A stretch of 18,526 nt of DNA from Selenomonas sp. (GCA_003518745.1 DOYB01000130.1:1-18526); one strand, 5' to 3'; counted from the stretch's first letter, positions 1 to 8,030 are shown. Translations and numbers: made by a program. The notes: generated by a model from the sequence alone, not told the origin.

Positions 1-537
1 GGACGCCATTTCGTCCAAAACCCGCCTTGCCACACGTGGATTCCATACAATGTGGTTCCAAACGGGCTCTATGGCAAAGAGCACGCCCAAGCGTTCCGCC
101 GCCTCAAGCACCGGCTCCATCCCCCGCAGGAAGGACTGAAGCGCTGTTTCCGTGTGGCAGTTCGGTTCATAACGATACTCTTCATTTGGAGCCCCCGTTT
201 CCGTCCCCACAACGGAACAGTTCAAGGATATTGCCATGCGCAAATGGGCAATGTAAAGCTCCTGCAAATCCCGCACCGCTTTAGGATCAGGATGGGCAAG
301 GTTTTTATAGCAGCCCAGCACGGCAACATCCACCCCATGAGCGGAAAATATACCGCGAATGTGCTTCCCAAGACCGGCACTCAAGGTTCCGGGTACCATC
401 TTAAAACCGGGAATCGTCTTGGAGAGAGCCAGATGAACACAGGAAAAGCCTTGCTCCCGCGCCCATGCCGCCCGTTCCTCCAAAGACCCCTCCTTCATAT
501 CATGGAGCCGTATTCCAAGCTGCAGCAATGTCGTCAT
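1..537 (-). CDS. Sugar phosphate isomerase/epimerase, xylose-isomerase-like TIM barrel (C-terminus cut by window edge)
   Basis: Last gene of the pectin operon; 179 codons are visible and the frame is still open at the window edge. I translated it directly from the minus strand. The N-terminus (LGIRLHDMKEGSLEERAAWA, then GFSCVHLAL) is the first strand and helix of the AP-endonuclease-2/xylose-isomerase-like TIM barrel (PF01261, COG1082). The segment FAIEPVW around residues 154-160 carries a Glu (about 157) placed like a metal-binding Glu of this family. Such enzymes isomerise or epimerise sugars or sugar acids with a divalent metal; the substrate here is unknown, and the operon suggests a uronate-derived ketose. 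It follows the pehX-like stop by 5 bases. The ribosome site AAGGA touches this ATG directly, so a TTG three codons downstream (position 528) could be the real start. Family confidence is high; exact role is low. Confidence 0.8.
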   Translation of the reverse strand, partial: MTTLLQLGIRLHDMKEGSLEERAAWAREQGFSCVHLALSKTIPGFKMVPGTLSAGLGKHIRGIFSAHGVDVAVLGCYKNLAHPDPKAVRDLQELYIAHLRMAISLNCSVVGTETGAPNEEYRYEPNCHTETALQSFLRGMEPVLEAAERLGVLFAIEPVWNHIVWNPRVARRVLDEMAS

Positions 538-542
538 TCCTT

Positions 543-2258
543 TCAAAACTGATTCTTCGTAACATCTGCCTGATTCACATTCTCAAAGGACAGATTCTCA
601 ACATCCGTGATGATCCACGGTTTTCCGCCGGAGATGGCTATGTTCTTGAAGGAAATGTTATAGTGCTTCGCGTCAGGCGCGCCCACAATTTCAATGGTGC
701 TTTTCCCTGTGCCCTCCACCGTGCAATCCTCAACGAGCACATCGTGGAAATAAGCCGGTTTCGTTGCCTTCGGGAAATTGGTTTTCTGATTCGGGTCACT
801 ATAGCCTGTGGTAGCGATAAAGAAATTCTTCTCTATGTTGCGCGCCGCGTTGTTGCGGAAGTGAATATTCCTCGCTCCGCCGCCATTGGCCGCGTTGCTC
901 TTCATGCGAAGTCCCACTTCCGTTCCGTCCATGACATTGTCCTCCGCCAGCAAATCCTGTATGAAGGCTGCGGTGTGGCTGCCCAGAACCACGGCGCCAT
1001 GGCCATGATGGAAGGAATTATTGAATATCCAGATACCCTGGGTAGGAGCGTCCTTCTGTCCTTCCGCGCCCTGTCCCGCGGCAAAATTCACACAGTCATC
1101 CCCTGTATTGAAGACGCTGTCATAGACCTTCAAGCCTTTTCCATGGGCAAATTCTATACCATCGCCGTTGTTGCAATTATAGGTCAGGAATTTTGTGTTT
1201 TCCACTACCACATCATCACAGTGGGAGGCAATGAGGGTATGATTCGCCGGGTTACGGAAGGTGATGCCGGATACCAGAACATGATCTATGCCCTGAAGCA
1301 GCATCATGCTGGAACGGCGCTGATAAGCCTGATCTTCGTTGAGCCCCTTGTTCTTATCCAGCCAATCCACCTGATTCCAAGCCAGAATGCCGATGTTAGA
1401 TACGTGTGTCGCCGGCAGCGGTTCACCCTTCTTCGCCTTTGTGCGGTAAAGATAGTTGCCGTCATCCCCCTGTTTCCATCCGTTGCCGTCAATAGTGCCT
1501 TCACCTATGATACGCAGATTCTGCATCTTCTTGTCGCCCTCTTTGTATTTTGTACTGAAGAGAGCATAGAAACGCTCCTGCGCGATATATGGATAAAGCT
1601 TATAGCCATACTCATAGGCACTTGGATCTTCCGTTGCCAGAATGACAGCATCCTTCTGAAGTTCCAAGGTCATATCCCCATGAAGCCAAATCAAGCCGGT
1701 CTTGTACACTCCCGGCGGAACTACCACGGTTCCTCCCGGCGGGCACTGATCCACAGCCTTTTGGATAGCGCTTGTGTTCAAAGTCGTACCGTCACCCACC
1801 GCGCCGCAGGTCGTAATGTCGATTTTCTTTGCTGTGGCCTGCGCCACACTGCTTACCTGATTACTGTCTCCCGATTCCTCGCCCTTGGCATCCACTGCCC
1901 GCACGACGAAGCTGTGCTTGCTCCCCGGAGTGAGTCCGGTGACCCTGTACATATGCTCCAGGACCTTCTGGGCGTTCGGAGACTTCTCATAGAAAGCGCG
2001 CAGCTCCTGCTTTGCCTGGGAGTTAAGGTCTTGTTCCGTCTTGGCTACGAGCTTTCCGTCCATGTAGACTCGATATCCGACCACGTCATCCCCCTTGGCA
2101 GGACGGTCCCACACAAGAGTCATCCCGTTTTCCGTAGCCGTGAGTCCCGGAACGGCCAGTCCCGTAGGAGCAGCCGGCTTCGCAAGGGCAGTGGAGCTTA
2201 TCATCATACAAACAGCAGCGGCCAAAGCAGCCAATTTTTTCGTCTTAGTAAGTCTCAT
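543..2258 (-). CDS. pehX: Secreted exo-poly-alpha-galacturonosidase (FnIII + GH28), PehX-like
   Basis: 571 residues from the chosen start. A Sec signal peptide (basic MRLTKTKK, hydrophobic core, ALA cleavage site near residue 26) is followed by a fibronectin-III-like domain (about 27-140, with GLTPGSKHSFVVRAVDAKGE) and a GH28 beta-helix (about 145-571). The GH28 signature is complete: NGDGIEF at 364-370, TGDDCVNF at 385-392, HGHGA near 418-422 and RMKSN at 451-455. FnIII-GH28 is the architecture of Erwinia-type PehX (EC 3.2.1.82), which releases digalacturonate from polygalacturonate ends, so this is probably the extracellular entry enzyme of the locus. The start at 2258 has AGGAG about 8 bases upstream and gives a proper signal peptide. 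An upstream in-frame ATG at 2297 lies inside a hairpin and would put a basic extension ahead of the signal, so I rejected it. Exo rather than endo action is inferred from architecture. Confidence 0.88.
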   Translation of the reverse strand: MRLTKTKKLAALAAAVCMMISSTALAKPAAPTGLAVPGLTATENGMTLVWDRPAKGDDVVGYRVYMDGKLVAKTEQDLNSQAKQELRAFYEKSPNAQKVLEHMYRVTGLTPGSKHSFVVRAVDAKGEESGDSNQVSSVAQATAKKIDITTCGAVGDGTTLNTSAIQKAVDQCPPGGTVVVPPGVYKTGLIWLHGDMTLELQKDAVILATEDPSAYEYGYKLYPYIAQERFYALFSTKYKEGDKKMQNLRIIGEGTIDGNGWKQGDDGNYLYRTKAKKGEPLPATHVSNIGILAWNQVDWLDKNKGLNEDQAYQRRSSMMLLQGIDHVLVSGITFRNPANHTLIASHCDDVVVENTKFLTYNCNNGDGIEFAHGKGLKVYDSVFNTGDDCVNFAAGQGAEGQKDAPTQGIWIFNNSFHHGHGAVVLGSHTAAFIQDLLAEDNVMDGTEVGLRMKSNAANGGGARNIHFRNNAARNIEKNFFIATTGYSDPNQKTNFPKATKPAYFHDVLVEDCTVEGTGKSTIEIVGAPDAKHYNISFKNIAISGGKPWIITDVENLSFENVNQADVTKNQF

Positions 2259-2284
2259 TGGTCTTCTCCTATTCCTCCGTACAC

Positions 2285-2317
2285 CGATATGCTCCACGAA
2301 AAACGTGGAGCATATCG
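2285..2317 (-). promoter_or_regulatory. Perfect 14 bp intergenic hairpin upstream of pehX
   Basis: CGATATGCTCCACG (2285-2298) and its exact reverse complement (2304-2317) flank five A bases, which read TTTTT in the transcript loop. It lies between the GH105 stop and the pehX ribosome-binding site. No U-run follows the stem in either direction, so it does not look like an ordinary intrinsic terminator. A role in mRNA processing or stability, uncoupling pehX expression from upstream genes, is plausible but inferred. Confidence 0.75.
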
Positions 2318-2359
2318 ATAATCACACTCACAGAACGATTTTTATTGTCAAAGATTTTC

Positions 2360-3463
2360 TCAGAGCCGCTCGTATTCTGCCGCGGCAAGGATGAATGGGC
2401 CAAGGCCCTTAGGCTCATTTGTCACGATGGGCTCGCTGATGTAGTAGGCGAAGGAGCCGTCTCTCTCACCGTAGGCTGAGGTTGGCTTGCCGCCGAGGCC
2501 TGCCACAAAGCAAATCTTGTTAAGGCAGATGGTGCCCATAGGAGTCTCCGTAATGAACTCATCCAAAAGTCCCTGATAGGATTTCTTGGCAAATTCCCTC
2601 ATGCTCTCCGGGAGCCATCCCATGCGCACGCCCTTAAAGAGCGCATAAGCTATCATTGAAGAACCGGAAGCTTCCACGTAGTTGCCCTTGCGGTCGCCGC
2701 AGTCCAGAACCTGATACCAAACGTGGGATGTGGGACTTGCTACCTTCAAAAGCGCTTCCATAGTCTCATTCAGAATCTTGATGAGCTCGGGCTTGTACTG
2801 GTTGTCATCGGGAAGCTCTGCCAGCGTATCCACCAAAGCCATGCAGTACCAGCCCATGGAACGGCTCCAGAAATGCTTGGAAAGTCCTGTCACCTTGTCT
2901 GCCCACGGCTGCTGTCTGGCATCATCATAAGCGTGATAGAGAAGTCCCGTCTTTTCGTCCAAGGTATGCTTGCGGGCAATTATGAACTGCTTGGCAATAT
3001 CGTCGTATTCCTTGCTGTCCTTGGTGAACTCGCTGACGTATTTAGCGTAGAAGGTCGCTCCCATGTAGAGGCCGTCAAGCCAGATCTGCTCAGGATAGAT
3101 TTCCTTGTGCCAGAACACGCCTTCCTTAGTGCGGGGATGGTGTTCAATCTGGCTGCGCAGAAGTTCAAGAGCCTTCTTGTACTTCTCCTCATGGGTTTCT
3201 TGATAAATGGTAAGCAGGATCTTGCCGTTGTTCAGATGATCGATATTGTATTCCTTGACATCGTAGCCGCGTATGCTCCCGTCCTCCTGAACGAAGGTAT
3301 CCATGCATTCCTTCACGTAGTCGAAGTACTTTCTCTCTCCGGTCTGCCGCCACACTTCGGCAATTCCATCAAGAGTAAGTCCGAACTCATAGGCCCAATA
3401 ACTGGTCAAATCTGTTTTCCTCTGAATAACGGAATCTGCCATCCACTGCGAATACTTCTTCAT
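2360..3463 (-). CDS. GH105 unsaturated rhamnogalacturonyl/galacturonyl hydrolase (YteR/YesR-like), cytoplasmic
   Basis: 367 residues, the usual size for GH88/105 (alpha/alpha)6-barrel enzymes, with no signal peptide. Family hallmarks are NIDHLNNGK near 73-81 (Asp 75) and QIWLDGLYMG near 126-135 (Asp 130), matching the two acidic residues that GH105/GH88 enzymes use to hydrate the 4,5-double bond of the terminal unsaturated uronate. The sequences SKHFWSRSMGWYCMALVD and YVEASGSSMIAYALFKGVRMG are also typical of YteR-like proteins. The product would be 4-deoxy-5-keto-uronate plus a shortened sugar. A strong AAGGAGG lies 8 bases before the ATG. It follows the GPH transporter gene by about 50 bases. 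Whether the substrate is rhamnogalacturonide or homogalacturonide cannot be decided from sequence. No polysaccharide lyase to make an unsaturated substrate is in this window. Confidence 0.88.
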   Translation of the reverse strand: MKKYSQWMADSVIQRKTDLTSYWAYEFGLTLDGIAEVWRQTGERKYFDYVKECMDTFVQEDGSIRGYDVKEYNIDHLNNGKILLTIYQETHEEKYKKALELLRSQIEHHPRTKEGVFWHKEIYPEQIWLDGLYMGATFYAKYVSEFTKDSKEYDDIAKQFIIARKHTLDEKTGLLYHAYDDARQQPWADKVTGLSKHFWSRSMGWYCMALVDTLAELPDDNQYKPELIKILNETMEALLKVASPTSHVWYQVLDCGDRKGNYVEASGSSMIAYALFKGVRMGWLPESMREFAKKSYQGLLDEFITETPMGTICLNKICFVAGLGGKPTSAYGERDGSFAYYISEPIVTNEPKGLGPFILAAAEYERL

Positions 3464-3515
3464 ACCGTTGCCTCCTTTTTCTACGCTAAAAACATACTTT
3501 ACATATACTGCGTCA

Positions 3516-5036
3516 TCAATCTTTGACGCGCATCAAATCGTTGTGTCCGAAGCACTGCTCGTACTTCCATCCGGTGAGAGCCTCAACTGCCTCACGGGTC
3601 TCAGGAGTAACATCCTCCATCTTGCCGCCTTCACGAATGCGATGAACTTCATCCACCAGCAGCTTATGGGACTCCTTGGTGAGCTTCAGGTTACGGGATA
3701 CGAGGAATACGATAACACAGAGAACGATAGGAACCACGATGGTCATGAAGAGAACACCGTCAATCGCGGTAGCAGTCTGCTGACCGGCACCTTTTTCAAA
3801 GCCGAAAGCTGCCAGACCGACACCCAGTAGGAAGCCTTCCATTGCAGATGCCAGCTTGGAAAGGAGGCCGTTGACGCCGGTGAAGATACCCTCACGGCGC
3901 TCCATGGTCACAGCCTCATCAATATCCGCCATGAAGGGAAGCTGGAACACGGGAATGTAATCCGCTCCGGCCTTACCAACATTGTTGATGATGGCAAGAA
4001 TCGTCAGCCAGACAATAACCGTTTCCTCTTCCATGCCGCCTGCTGTTTTCTGGAACAGGAAGTAGTAGCCGATCAAGGAAAGCGTCACAATGACGAAGAC
4101 CACACGGAAGGCGAAGGGGCCGCCCCTTCTGTAGCAAAGGGTGATAAAGAGCGCCAATGCCGCAAAGGAAACCAATGTAGCAAAACTTGTAATAACGGAG
4201 GTCGCGCTCATTGAGAGGGACAACGCGTAGACAACATAGTAGGTGAATATGCCGGCCGCCAGATTCTTGTAGATACCGATGAAGAGCATCATTCCGGCGT
4301 GAAGACGGAAAGCGCGGATACGCATTGAAGCAAAGATATCGTTGAACAGTTTCCTGAGTACGTGACCGACGGAGCCAAGCTCTTCGGTATAGTGAATGTC
4401 CTCGGGAGCACGCTCGAAGGTGAGGAAGTACATAGCCACAAGGGACAGGGCAACTACGATGGCATATGCGAGACCTGTGTAGAAGAAAGCATCGATATTG
4501 CCTTCACCGAACTGCTGGAAGAAGAAGGCAGGGAAGAGAAGAGCGATGGTGCTGGCAAAGGTTCCGCAGTACTGCTTGGCGGAAACCAGCTTCGTCTTTT
4601 CCGCGGCAATCTGGGTCATCTCAGCAGGAAGGGTAGGTCCGGGAACCATAACGCTGGTGAAAACAACCTCATAGAATATATTGGCAACCACATAGAATTC
4701 AAAGCTGTGGCCCGGTGTCCAAAGAATCGGGTAGGTAATGAGTACTAACGGAATCGCGGTCAAGATGAAGAATTTGCGTCGTCCAAAACGCTTTCCAAGT
4801 TTTGTTCTGCCAAAGTTATCACTGATATAGCCCATAACAGGGTTTCCGACAGCGTCTATACATCTGGCAATAGTAAAAATCAATCCGGCCTGTACCGCGG
4901 GAATATCGCAGTACATAGTGTAAAACAGCATCAGGAATGCGGAACTGAGGGCCTGGGTGCCTCCGCCCAGGAAGTTCAGGCAGGCGTAGCCAATCACATT
5001 CCACCAGGTAACTTTTCTTGCTTTTCGTTCTCCCAT
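3516..5036 (-). CDS. GPH-family (glycoside-pentoside-hexuronide:cation) symporter, probable oligogalacturonide importer
   Basis: 506 residues with about 12 hydrophobic segments. The family signature DAVGNPVMGYISD (61-73), followed by GKRFGRRKFF (81-90), matches the GPH/MelB loop 2-3 motif with the cation-site Asp at the end of helix II. A 60-70 residue hydrophilic C-terminal tail follows the last membrane segment. It sits between the cytoplasmic GH28 gene (18 bases upstream) and the GH105 gene, which argues that it imports the short galacturonides these enzymes degrade, coupled to H+ or Na+. A double ribosome site (AGGAGAGGA) precedes the ATG. Substrate is inferred from neighbours only. Confidence 0.85.
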   Translation of the reverse strand: MGERKARKVTWWNVIGYACLNFLGGGTQALSSAFLMLFYTMYCDIPAVQAGLIFTIARCIDAVGNPVMGYISDNFGRTKLGKRFGRRKFFILTAIPLVLITYPILWTPGHSFEFYVVANIFYEVVFTSVMVPGPTLPAEMTQIAAEKTKLVSAKQYCGTFASTIALLFPAFFFQQFGEGNIDAFFYTGLAYAIVVALSLVAMYFLTFERAPEDIHYTEELGSVGHVLRKLFNDIFASMRIRAFRLHAGMMLFIGIYKNLAAGIFTYYVVYALSLSMSATSVITSFATLVSFAALALFITLCYRRGGPFAFRVVFVIVTLSLIGYYFLFQKTAGGMEEETVIVWLTILAIINNVGKAGADYIPVFQLPFMADIDEAVTMERREGIFTGVNGLLSKLASAMEGFLLGVGLAAFGFEKGAGQQTATAIDGVLFMTIVVPIVLCVIVFLVSRNLKLTKESHKLLVDEVHRIREGGKMEDVTPETREAVEALTGWKYEQCFGHNDLMRVKD

Positions 5037-5054
5037 TTTTATCCTCTCCTATTG

Positions 5055-6548
5055 TTATGCCTTTAGGATCTGCCCCTCGGCTCCTATGTCAATCTTCTGA
5101 TCCGGCTGCTTTCTGCCATTTACGGTAACATTCTCATACGCGAGGGATTTGATGTTTGCCAATACGGCCTCTCCCTTGACCCCCTCCAGTTTCATATCCC
5201 GGAACGTTACGTTCTCGATGGGGGCATCCTCAAATCCTTTCAGGTAAAAAGCGTATTTCGCGTCAATGCTGCCGCCCTCCGCGGTACGGAAGCCGTCAAT
5301 GGTTATATTCGCCAGCCTCGGAAGATAATCCCCATGGTGTCCTTCTTCATAGAAGAAATCCGCGTGAACCACTGCCAGTCGAGCTTTATTGACAACGCTG
5401 TCCTTCACATACACGTTTTCGAGAATTCCGCCCCTCATGGCATTAGTCTTGAACCTAATGGGATAGTCCAGATTGGGGCTGTCAAAATGGTTACCCATCG
5501 CATAGACATCGTGAACGCCTCCGGAAATCTCGCTGCCAATGGTCACTCCGCCATGACCGTTAGCGAACTTGTTGTTACGGATAATGACATTTTCCGTTGG
5601 CACCCCGATACGCCGTCCGTCTCCGTTTCGTCCGGATTTTATCGCTATGCAGTCATCACCTGTCAGGAAGAAACAATCTTCAATGAGCACATCCTTCGTG
5701 GATTCAGGATCAATTCCATCGTTGTTGTAAAGATCCGTTTCTATGTGGATTCCCTTGACCCAGACATTCTCGCAAAGAACCGGATTTATCTCCCAGAAGG
5801 GGGAGTTTTCGATGTGTACTCCCTCGATACGAATATTTCTGGAATTGTAGAACTGGATGAAAGGGGGGCGCAGGGTCGATGTCTTATCATCGAAAACCCT
5901 GTCTTCAACGGGAACATCATTTTCACCCGCGCTGAACAGGCGTTGGCGCTGAATCTCCTGATCCGTCTCACCGAAATAACCGAACTTCCATGGCATCCAG
6001 TTGAATTCATCCGCCATACCATCCAATGTTCCCTCGCCGGTCACCGCGATGTTTTCCACTCCATTGGCATACAGGAAAGGAGAAAAGTTCATGCACTCTA
6101 CTCCCTCCCACCGGCTGAGCCTCAGTGGATAGAACACGTTGCTCTTGTTCCTGATGAAGGAAAGCCTTGCGCCTTCACTCAAATGCAATTCCACATTTGA
6201 CTTAAGCTCCAGCGCTCCGGTGCACCAGTTGCCCTCCGGGATTTCCACCCTTCCGCCTCCTGCTGCCGCCACCTCATCGATGGCGGCTTGAATGACTTTC
6301 CCGTAGAACGTAACCTTGCGGCGCTTCTCCACCAGTTTCTTACTGCGGTATGCCTCATCCTGTTTCAGCTCAGCTTTGCTGCCCTTGTAAGGACCTTCGG
6401 GGTGTTCGTAGTAGATTTCCTCGACTTCCTCAGCAAGAGGCAGGTATTTTTTCTCATCTATCCGGCAAACCGTCTCGCCCACATGTGCCGGCATGGCGTG
6501 AATACGCGCCAGTATCCCATCATAGCGATCCTGATCCCATTCAAACAT
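5055..6548 (-). CDS. Cytoplasmic GH28 polygalacturonase-family hydrolase
   Basis: 497 residues with no signal peptide: the N-terminus (MFEWDQDRYDGILARI) is acidic and soluble. After about 80 residues of leader region comes the beta-helix with the full GH28 signature: NNDGID (275-280), TGDDCIAIKSG (296-306), NGHGG (330-334) and RFKTN (365-369), supplying the catalytic Asp residues and the His, Arg and Lys of the active site. Compared with PehX this copy lacks FnIII and export signal, so it probably trims imported oligogalacturonides in the cytoplasm; exo action is likely but inferred. A rhamnogalacturonan or xylogalacturonan side activity within GH28 cannot be excluded. It follows the TRAP lipoprotein gene by 40 bases and precedes the GPH symporter gene by 18, so it is part of one operon. 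Confidence 0.87.
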   Translation of the reverse strand: MFEWDQDRYDGILARIHAMPAHVGETVCRIDEKKYLPLAEEVEEIYYEHPEGPYKGSKAELKQDEAYRSKKLVEKRRKVTFYGKVIQAAIDEVAAAGGGRVEIPEGNWCTGALELKSNVELHLSEGARLSFIRNKSNVFYPLRLSRWEGVECMNFSPFLYANGVENIAVTGEGTLDGMADEFNWMPWKFGYFGETDQEIQRQRLFSAGENDVPVEDRVFDDKTSTLRPPFIQFYNSRNIRIEGVHIENSPFWEINPVLCENVWVKGIHIETDLYNNDGIDPESTKDVLIEDCFFLTGDDCIAIKSGRNGDGRRIGVPTENVIIRNNKFANGHGGVTIGSEISGGVHDVYAMGNHFDSPNLDYPIRFKTNAMRGGILENVYVKDSVVNKARLAVVHADFFYEEGHHGDYLPRLANITIDGFRTAEGGSIDAKYAFYLKGFEDAPIENVTFRDMKLEGVKGEAVLANIKSLAYENVTVNGRKQPDQKIDIGAEGQILKA

Positions 6549-6588
6549 TTAAAACCAAGTCCCCTTTCACCGCTTTACCACATGGCTG

Positions 6589-7608
6589 TTATTTCATGTT
6601 CTTGATTTGCTGAACCAGATCGTTGACGGGTTTGCCATATTTCTCATAAACCGGCTGTACAGCTTCCACAAACTTCGCCATTTCGGTATCCGAAAGCTTG
6701 GTTGCCACAGTTCCGTTGTCCATAACCTTCTTCTCGGATTCCTTCTCACGTTTAGCCCAAAGCTCGCGCTCATACTTTGCCGATTCTACGGCGCACATTC
6801 TGAGTATCTGCTGATCCGTAGGACTTAACTTGTCCATGGTCTTCTTGGAAATGATCTGAAGCTCCGGTATGCGGGAATGTCCGTCAAGGCAGTAATACTT
6901 CGCTACTTTGTAGTGGTTCATAGCCTCGTAGGAGGGCCAGCTGTTCTCAGCTCCGTCAATAGTTCCCGACTCAAGCCCCGCATAAACGTCTCCGTAGGTC
7001 ATTGGAATCGGATTCGCTCCCAGTGCCTTCACCAGATCCTCCATCATGGGAGAGTTCTGTACGCGGATGTTCAGCCCCTTCATATCCTCCAGACTCTTGA
7101 TTTCCTTCTTGGAAGTGTAGAAATTACGTGCTCCCGAATCATACCAGGAAAGGCCTATGATTCCGGCAGGCTCCATCTTATGGAGGAACGCTTCGCCGAT
7201 TTCGCTGTCAAGCACCTTCCACATGTGATCGCTGTCCCTATACAGATAAGGCAGCTGCAGCGCTTCATAGTCACGTGTTATTCCCGAAAGTACCGAGATA
7301 CTGACGCGGCTCATATCAACAGTTCCATACATGACCTGTTTGACCACGGCTTCCTCGCTGCTGAGCTTCGCGTTGTCATAAACATCGACGACGATACGGC
7401 CATGCGTGCCTTCCTTAACAAGCTCCGCGAATTTCTTCGCCGCCTGTGTCGTAGGGTAATCCCCCGTTTGGTTTTCCGCGTAACGAAGAACTATTGTTTC
7501 ACCCTCATCTTCCTGAACTGCGCGCTCACTTTGATGGCCGCAACCGGAAAGACCCGCTACGCTGGCTATCGCCAACGCCGCAACAAGCTTCTTTAGACCT
7601 TTAAACAT
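6589..7608 (-). CDS. dctP: Orphan TRAP transporter solute-binding lipoprotein (DctP family)
   Basis: 339 residues from the chosen start. A lipoprotein signal ends in the lipobox LSGC (Cys 23), which would anchor it to a membrane. The DctP fold is shown by FPELVKEGTHG-like ligand-lobe sequence, SWYDSGARNFYTSKKEIKSLEDMKGL (about 154-179), the invariant ligand-binding Arg in NIRVQNSP (Arg 182), and the ESGTIDGAENSWPSY stretch. DctP proteins bind carboxylates, typically uronates in such loci. No DctQ or DctM is encoded beside it; the nearest are about 7 kb away in the other operon. It is the first gene of the pectin operon. The start at 7608 has GAGGG about 8 bases upstream and gives a normal signal peptide; an earlier in-frame ATG at 7653 adds 15 basic residues and has no convincing ribosome site. 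Confidence 0.88.
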   Translation of the reverse strand: MFKGLKKLVAALAIASVAGLSGCGHQSERAVQEDEGETIVLRYAENQTGDYPTTQAAKKFAELVKEGTHGRIVVDVYDNAKLSSEEAVVKQVMYGTVDMSRVSISVLSGITRDYEALQLPYLYRDSDHMWKVLDSEIGEAFLHKMEPAGIIGLSWYDSGARNFYTSKKEIKSLEDMKGLNIRVQNSPMMEDLVKALGANPIPMTYGDVYAGLESGTIDGAENSWPSYEAMNHYKVAKYYCLDGHSRIPELQIISKKTMDKLSPTDQQILRMCAVESAKYERELWAKREKESEKKVMDNGTVATKLSDTEMAKFVEAVQPVYEKYGKPVNDLVQQIKNMK

Positions 7609-7695
7609 TGTACCAACCCTCTTCCCTTTCTGCTTCCTAATAACTCCATACATAACTCATACAATTCCAATCGGCTGTCGCTAGAATCTCGACTT

Positions 7696-7701
7696 GTTAT
7701 A
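7696..7701 (-). promoter_or_regulatory. Candidate -10 element of the pectin operon
   Basis: TATAAC on the transcribed strand, about 90 bases before the dctP start codon and 12 bases beyond the nearest operator repeat. The repeat covers the -35 region and no good -35 hexamer is visible, as expected for an activator-dependent promoter. The region is very AT-rich, so the exact hexamer is uncertain. Confidence 0.4.
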
Positions 7702-7713
7702 TATTATTTTATT

Positions 7714-7809
7714 CGTATTTGTTCCTAGTGTAAATGTATTTATCGCAGTTTTAGTTGTGTTTATCCACTATTTATTGGAAATTTTGGTATAAAAAAATTG
7801 TGTTTATCC
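7714..7809 (-). promoter_or_regulatory. Four-copy direct-repeat operator array A, pectin operon promoter
   Basis: Four 11-base direct repeats read on the transcribed strand: GAACAAATACG (7714-7724), CGATAAATACA (7735-7745), GGATAAACACA (7756-7766) and GGATAAACACA (7799-7809). Start-to-start spacings are 21, 21 and 43. The same arrangement recurs upstream of the other TRAP operon at 17532-17628. A 21 bp direct-repeat spacing is the AraC-family half-site pattern. A further oppositely oriented half (AACACAA at 7826-7832 on the plus strand) lies just beyond. The repeats are seen directly; their role as operators for the linked AraC-type regulator is inferred. Confidence 0.7.
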
Positions 7810-7862
7810 CTTATAAATGCCTTATAACACAAATTATTTTACGATTGTGTATTATTTTCTTC

Positions 7863-7941
7863 TTGCTATGAAAACTTAGTGAGCATTAGTCCCTTTAGGG
7901 ATGCAAAACACCATTTTGCACGGAGTTTGCTATGAAATCTT
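7863..7941. repeat. 15-base direct repeat flanking two adjacent hairpins
   Basis: TTGCTATGAAAACTT (7863-7877) recurs as TTGCTATGAAATCTT (7927-7941), one mismatch, 64 bases apart. Between them are TCCC-TTTA-GGGA (7890-7901), extended by GCAT (7883-7886) and ATGC (7901-7904), and TGCAAAA-CACCA-TTTTGCA (7902-7920). No ORF, T-run or known element explains this block. It lies between the glycosyltransferase terminator and operator array A. The remaining spacer (about 7942-8030) shows nothing I can support. Confidence 0.5.
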
Positions 7942-8030
7942 CACAAAACATGTGATTAACACCAAAATCAAACTGCCCCCAAAAAGTCGTTGAAATAGGC
8001 CCGTACTCAAGAAATTTATCTTCAAAGCTC

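Noticed and set aside
2259..2297. Upstream in-frame ATG extending the pehX-like protein by 13 residues
   Set aside because: The ATG falls within the 14 bp hairpin, has no ribosome site, and would place an Arg-rich segment before the signal peptide.
465..2321. 618-residue open frame on the plus strand
   Set aside because: It lies antisense to the pehX-like gene, whose signal peptide, FnIII and GH28 motifs are clear. The plus-strand product has no recognisable domain; long antisense frames are expected from codon bias.
7883..7920. Possible intrinsic terminator formed by the twin hairpins
   Set aside because: No T-run follows on either strand, and the glycosyltransferase gene already has a good terminator at 8031-8056.
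7863..7941. Two-unit CRISPR remnant
   Set aside because: Only two 15-base units with one mismatch, the interval is itself self-complementary, and no cas gene is present.
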